Assembly (NCBI RefSeq): GCF_039962115.1
Contig: NZ_JAMPKJ010000025.1
Span: 18,355 to 82,354 of the forward strand
Origin: Funiculus sociatus GB2-C1
GTDB lineage: Bacteria; Cyanobacteriota; Cyanobacteriia; Cyanobacteriales; FACHB-T130
Length of the DNA stretch: 64,000 nucleotides
Direction of reading: 5' to 3'
Below are positions 60,649-64,000 of the stretch, piece by piece (positions within the stretch are counted from its first letter, which is position 1; each line of letters opens with the position of its first letter). The notes under the pieces are model-generated. The model was not told where the DNA came from. It searched no databases and was given only the letters and a program-made list of their open reading frames with translations. The position numbers were made by a program, and so were the translations under genes.

Positions 60649-61590
60649 ATGGGATATGTCATTGCAACGGTAAACATGAAAGGCGGTGTCGGTAAGACGA
60701 CTCTCAGCGTCAACTTGGCGACTTGTTTAGCCAAAACTTATGGGAAGCGGGTTTTAGTTGTCGATCTAGACACCCAAATCAGCGCTACGCTCAGCCTAAT
60801 GTCGCCACAAGACTTTGGCAAGAGCCGGAAAGAAAAGCGCACATTAAGGCAACTGGTTTACAAAGCAATTAGACCAGAAATTCCCAGCAAGTTGTCAATT
60901 CAAGATATCATTCAACCTTACGTTTGCACAGTCAAAGGACTCGATTTATTACCGGGAGACATTGACCTCTACGATGAATTTTTAGTTTCCGAAATGCTCC
61001 ATGAAAAAGCGATGAATGGGGACAACAATAACTTCATCGAAGTCTGGAATAACTTTGAAAGGGAATTAATCAGAGGAATTTTAGAGCCGATTATTAAAGA
61101 CTATGATTTCATTATTTTGGACTGCGCTCCCGGCTATAACCTCTTGACTCGTAGCGGTATCGTTGCCAGTAATTTTTACTTGCTACCCGCTAGACCAGAA
61201 CCCCTATCAGTAGTAGGAATTCAGCTACTGGAAAGACGGATCAACAAATTAAAAGAAAGTCATGGCACTGAGAGTCTGCTGAATCTGCGAATGATGGGAA
61301 TCGTCTTCATTATGTCGGGGAATATACTTAGCGGCAGATATTACCAGCAAGTTATGCAGCGAGTCAGCGAGGACTTTACTCCCACTCAAATTTTCAAAAC
61401 CAGAATCCCAATGGATGTTAATGTTTCCAAAGCTGTTGACAGTTTTACACCAGTAGTTATCTCAAATCCAAGTTCGTCTGGCTCCAAAGCCTTTATCAAG
61501 TTAACGCAGGAATTTTTACAGAAGCTACAGGTTTCTAGCGGTACCTATAAAACCCCAGAAAGCAAAATAAATTTATCCGACTTGGATTAA
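60649..61590 (+). CDS. ParA-family ATPase, stand-alone
   Basis: A 313-residue deviant-Walker ATPase: MGYVIATVNMKGGVGKTTLSVNLATCLA (lysines 11 and 16), VVDLDTQISATLSLMS, then DFIILDCAPGYNLLTRSGIVASNFYLLPARPEPLSVVG. It has no N-terminal DNA-binding domain. The long insert from about residue 50 to 95 (KSRKEKRTLRQLVYKAIRPEIPSKLSIQDII) resembles Soj-like proteins of cyanobacteria. ParA proteins place plasmids, chromosome origins or large complexes such as carboxysomes. No parB or McdB-like gene follows directly. It is divergent from the HHL1-like gene. Confidence 0.87.
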   Translation: MGYVIATVNMKGGVGKTTLSVNLATCLAKTYGKRVLVVDLDTQISATLSLMSPQDFGKSRKEKRTLRQLVYKAIRPEIPSKLSIQDIIQPYVCTVKGLDLLPGDIDLYDEFLVSEMLHEKAMNGDNNNFIEVWNNFERELIRGILEPIIKDYDFIILDCAPGYNLLTRSGIVASNFYLLPARPEPLSVVGIQLLERRINKLKESHGTESLLNLRMMGIVFIMSGNILSGRYYQQVMQRVSEDFTPTQIFKTRIPMDVNVSKAVDSFTPVVISNPSSSGSKAFIKLTQEFLQKLQVSSGTYKTPESKINLSDLD

Positions 61591-62075
61591 TTTAGTAATT
61601 CAGCAAGGGAGAAAAATAATATGAATTTGCTTACTTGCTGAGAAACCTTTCCCTTCAGTATTTGTAGTTATAGGTTGGGTTCTTGGAACCTCAACCCAAC
61701 CTAATAGCTTAATGTTACTTAGTAAAAGTAACAGCAGTTGTTGCAAAAACTGTAAAATTTGGTTTCGTTATCTTGTGCTTTCCAGAGAGCCTGCTAAAGT
61801 AAGAATTGAAGCTGAAAAGCTTCTCTGACAGATACCACAGCGCAGTTCATATTCGACTTGAGAGGTAAAAAACGCTGTTTAATCTAACATCTGTCTCATC
61901 AAAAAAACGACAGCAGCACCCCACCTAAAGACTGATATTTCCTCAGTTACTGACTAGGGAGCTATGCAACTAAACTTTATTAAGTTATTGCAACTCCAGG
62001 TCTAAAAGCCCATGAGAGGAGATCGCTCAGTGAGTTTCGTTGGAGTGCTGTTGTTGCATTTAAAGCCTTTACGTT
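61591..62075. other. Spacer after ParA with a hairpin
   Basis: TAGGTTGGGTT (61671-61681) and AACCCAACCTA (61693-61703) form a perfect 11-base stem, 80 bases after the ParA stop. The rest of the 485 bases has no convincing ORF. Confidence 0.5.
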
Positions 62076-62435
62076 TTAATAAACTGTCTCGTCTTCTTTT
62101 CGCCACGCTGGATCGACGATACAGATAAACACCAGTGGCTCTTTTCCGCAACTATGGATAAATTGCTTTGCATTGGGTGGAATATACACCGCATCCCCAG
62201 GTTCGACTAACTGGGTTTCATCATCAATGTGCATTTCACCTGCGCCGCTAATGATGTAGTAAACCTCAGAAGTTTTTAAAGAGTGCGCTACAGATGTTTG
62301 TCCCACTGGGAGAACCGCGTGAGCTAAACTATAGCGCAACTCAATCGGCTGCTTCTCTGGGTGCAGTAATTCTCTTAACTGAGTGCGATCGCCCGCAATA
62401 AATTCCTCACAAGCACTAAGCTTTTGAATCAGCAT
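62076..62435 (-). CDS. Single-domain cupin protein
   Basis: A 119-residue cupin. The first motif reads YSLAHAVLPVGQTSVAHSLKTSEVYYIISGAGEMHID and the second VEPGDAVYIPPNAKQFIHSCG, with metal-type residues His (AHS), Glu (SEV) and His (FIH). Function is unknown; such proteins include isomerases, dioxygenases and sugar-binding regulators. It follows a small membrane protein gene on the same strand by 40 bases. Confidence 0.82.
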   Translation of the reverse strand: MLIQKLSACEEFIAGDRTQLRELLHPEKQPIELRYSLAHAVLPVGQTSVAHSLKTSEVYYIISGAGEMHIDDETQLVEPGDAVYIPPNAKQFIHSCGKEPLVFICIVDPAWRKEDETVY

Positions 62436-62475
62436 TCTCGAAGAATAGTTATTCGTACAAGACTATGTTGCCATC

Positions 62476-62778
62476 CTACAGCGAATCTTGAGAATGTAGA
62501 GAATAACCGGGAATTGGACAATAGTCGGAGCAGTTAATCGCTTCTTCGGTTAAGGCATCGCTAGGCTTTACCGTACACTTAAGGCGATAATCACCAGTAA
62601 AATATTGACAATTAGCGCAGGGTATGCTATGCAAACGCTTAGTTTTGGAAACACCCTGTGCGATCGCGCTAAAGATGTTCCAGAAAACCAAAATTGTCAT
62701 CATCCAGGCACAAAAAAAGCACACTGGCACTAAAATCGGGCTGATTGCATGAACTAGAAAATATAGAAGTTGAAACAC
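62476..62778 (-). CDS. Small membrane protein with a cysteine cluster
   Basis: A 100-residue protein. Residues about 8-40 form one or two membrane helices (AISPILVPVCFFCAWMMTILVFWNIF). The soluble tail has HSIPCANCQYFTGDYRLKCTVKPSDALTEEAINCSDYCPI, five cysteines that could bind zinc or form disulfides. I recall similar short cyanobacterial proteins but no name. It may be in an operon with the cupin gene. Confidence 0.65.
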   Translation of the reverse strand: MFQLLYFLVHAISPILVPVCFFCAWMMTILVFWNIFSAIAQGVSKTKRLHSIPCANCQYFTGDYRLKCTVKPSDALTEEAINCSDYCPIPGYSLHSQDSL

Positions 62779-63459
62779 AGGCTATCTCTGGAAGACCAGG
62801 CAAATATTGTTATACCAATAAAATTATTTCACTTGCTCAGGTGTATTCCTCAAACTTAAGGCATATTTGTATATTTTTGTAAAGATTACCTTTGGCTTGC
62901 ACCGCAGGAGTATTTTTAAAGATTATTCATTAGTGGGATTTAAACAAATTTCAAGCCCAATTCAAGCTAAAACTAGCGATATCCGCGACAAGTAGACCCC
63001 GGTTCTGGTTCAGCCACTAGAAAAACCGATAAGAGATAGTTGTTCTAAACCCCTCCAAAACCTCAACAAAGGTGTTTAAAGGTTTATTAGCCCAACGTCT
63101 TTATAGTCTTCCTGTTAAACGGTGCCATAACATGAAAGTTTAGGCACGCTATACGAGAATAAAATGCCTCATTAGACTTCTATAATCTCTAATTTGCTAT
63201 TGTTTAACTTTTAACCATCCCTTCTCTTTCCGATAGAAAACTTCAACTCAATTTCTTTGAAACCGGGTTGATACTCTCTTTCCTTACTTCAGTCAATTAA
63301 CTCTACAGCTAATTCCGGCTTCTTCTTAAATTCTGTATCTCATCGAAGCGTTTACATCATTTATTGAAGCAAGGGGGTATGGCTGCGGGAGTTATCTGTT
63401 TCATTCCTCAGACTTTGGCGTGAAAAGCTTGCTGTCCCAGTATGATACTCTCATTGGCT
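62779..63459. other. Spacer before the IS630 region
   Basis: About 680 bases, AT-rich, with no convincing ORF on either strand and no clear repeat. I see nothing I can assign. Confidence 0.4.
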
Positions 63460-63889
63460 CTTATAGCAACTGAAGTAAAGGTTAGGACATAATAGAAAGG
63501 AGTGAATAGGAGAAAGAAAGCCAGCTCCCTACAGTTATGACTTGAGAATAAAAGTAATAGAGGCAATAGATAGAGGAATGGGGAAAACCCAAGCTAGTAA
63601 AATCTTCAACATTAGTCGGAATACCATAAACTTATCGCTCAACAGAAGAAAAAAAACGGGAGATTGTCAAGCCAAAAAGGGATATCAACAAGGATATGGG
63701 GCAAAACTCACGGATTTCGAGAAATTTCGAGAATTTGCCCGAAAACATGGCAGTCGAACTCAAGAAGAAATGGCAGAAGCCTGGGAGGAAAAAATCAGTG
63801 ACCGAACAATCGGAAAAGCCTTGAAAAAGATTGGTTTTACCCGAAAAAAAAACAAAACTTACGGATATCGAGAAAGAGATGAAGAGATA
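63460..63889 (+). mobile_element. IS630-family element, 5' part, interrupted
   Basis: The left end is about 63460, near TATAGCAACTGAAGTAAAGG. It holds the transposase fragment annotated separately. The right part is missing: after codon YRERDEE the sequence changes to an unrelated IS630-type end at a TA dinucleotide (63888-63891), the target used by this family. The left boundary is approximate. Confidence 0.6.
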
Positions 63890-63892
63890 TAG
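63521..63892 (+). pseudogene. IS630-family transposase, N-terminal part, start lost and truncated
   Basis: The frame reads PAPYSYDLRIKVIEAIDRGMGKTQASKIFNISRNTINLSL, the helix-turn-helix part of IS630 transposases, then KKIGFTRKKNKTYGYRERDEE. Relatives begin MPAPYSYDLR; here the codon before the proline is AAG rather than ATG, and no other ATG is near, though a TTG at 63542 could start a shorter product. The catalytic DDE part is absent. It is cut by what looks like another IS630 insertion. Confidence 0.75.
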
Positions 63893-63953
63893 CCTTTTCC
63901 TGTCTAGTGAGGTACGCTCAAAGCATAGAGCATGAGTATTTTCTTGATTAGAG

Positions 63954-64000
63954 ATGAAACCCTACTCCCTTGACCTGCGGCAAAAAATTGTTGACACCTA
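63954..64000 (+). CDS. IS630-family transposase, start only (cut by window edge)
   Basis: ATG at 63954 opens MKPYSLDLRQKIVDTY, the standard N-terminus of a different IS630-family transposase. Only 15 full codons are inside the window. The element would begin at about 63890, at the TA where the first element is broken. Confidence 0.7.
   Translation, partial: MKPYSLDLRQKIVDT

Noticed and set aside
1..64000. tRNA, rRNA and riboswitch genes
   Set aside because: I looked for T-loop (GGTTCGA) and rRNA-like stretches and for long conserved leader folds and saw none that I could support by eye; a covariance-model search would be decisive.

Overview
The window is cyanobacterial chromosome. It carries chlI (magnesium chelatase), an LL-diaminopimelate aminotransferase (dapL), an acyl-lipid desaturase closely resembling DesA, a PucC/BCH2-type membrane protein, an HHL1-like protein and a cyanobacterial-type MCE lipid transporter. 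It is also full of the HIP1 octamer GCGATCGC and of STRR heptamers (CCCCAAT/CCCCAGT), both hallmarks of cyanobacteria. The abundance of small dispersed inverted repeats and IS630 elements suggests a large-genome, probably filamentous or colonial species. I cannot name the genus from this sequence.

Layout. 0-1 kb: the tail of a Uma2-type nuclease, a small unknown protein and an AbrB/MazE antitoxin followed by what looks like a toxin remnant. 1-9.8 kb: a GT1 glycosyltransferase, penicillin-binding protein 1C, an exported GH15 glucoamylase with a starch-binding module, a pentapeptide-repeat protein and a Mut7-C protein. 9.9-13.9 kb: an aminotransferase, then a redox block in which trxA and an ene-reductase gene diverge from an ArsR-type regulator across a spacer with two dyads, then a class I amidotransferase. 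14.4-23.4 kb: a plus-strand run with a GH2 beta-galactosidase-like enzyme, galT, an M24 pseudo-peptidase, a DUF6745-like protein, a second GT1 and galK, which together suggest use of galactosides through the Leloir pathway. 23.4-31 kb: cupin, small unknown genes, DUF4383, dapL, MCE protein plus its ABC ATPase, and chlI. 31-34.5 kb: a CHASE2 Ser/Thr kinase and a GFA-family protein.

35.5-43.1 kb is a six-gene minus-strand operon: RsbR-like, RsbS-like, RsbT-like, an ATPase/SpoIIE phosphatase fusion, and two large hybrid histidine kinases. It reads as a stressosome/partner-switching module wired directly into phosphorelay proteins. 43.9-47.5 kb holds gap and ppsA. 47.9-57.2 kb has an AAA-like protein with an altered P-loop, a ChaN-like lipoprotein, an inositol-phosphatase-family protein, a PucC-like MFS protein, an aldo/keto reductase, an isoprenylcysteine methyltransferase homologue, desA and a GT4.

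57.2-61.6 kb is the most unusual stretch: a two-gene unit encoding a PD-(D/E)XK (HsdR-N-like) nuclease domain fused to a ParA ATPase, followed with a 4-nt overlap by a ParB-like/SAP-like protein containing a recent internal duplication. Next come an HHL1-like protein and a second, stand-alone ParA. The right edge has a cupin, a small membrane protein and what looks like one IS630 element inserted into another.

A recurring theme is intergenic repeats entering reading frames: in pbpC, in ppsA, and at the 3' end of the AAA-like gene.
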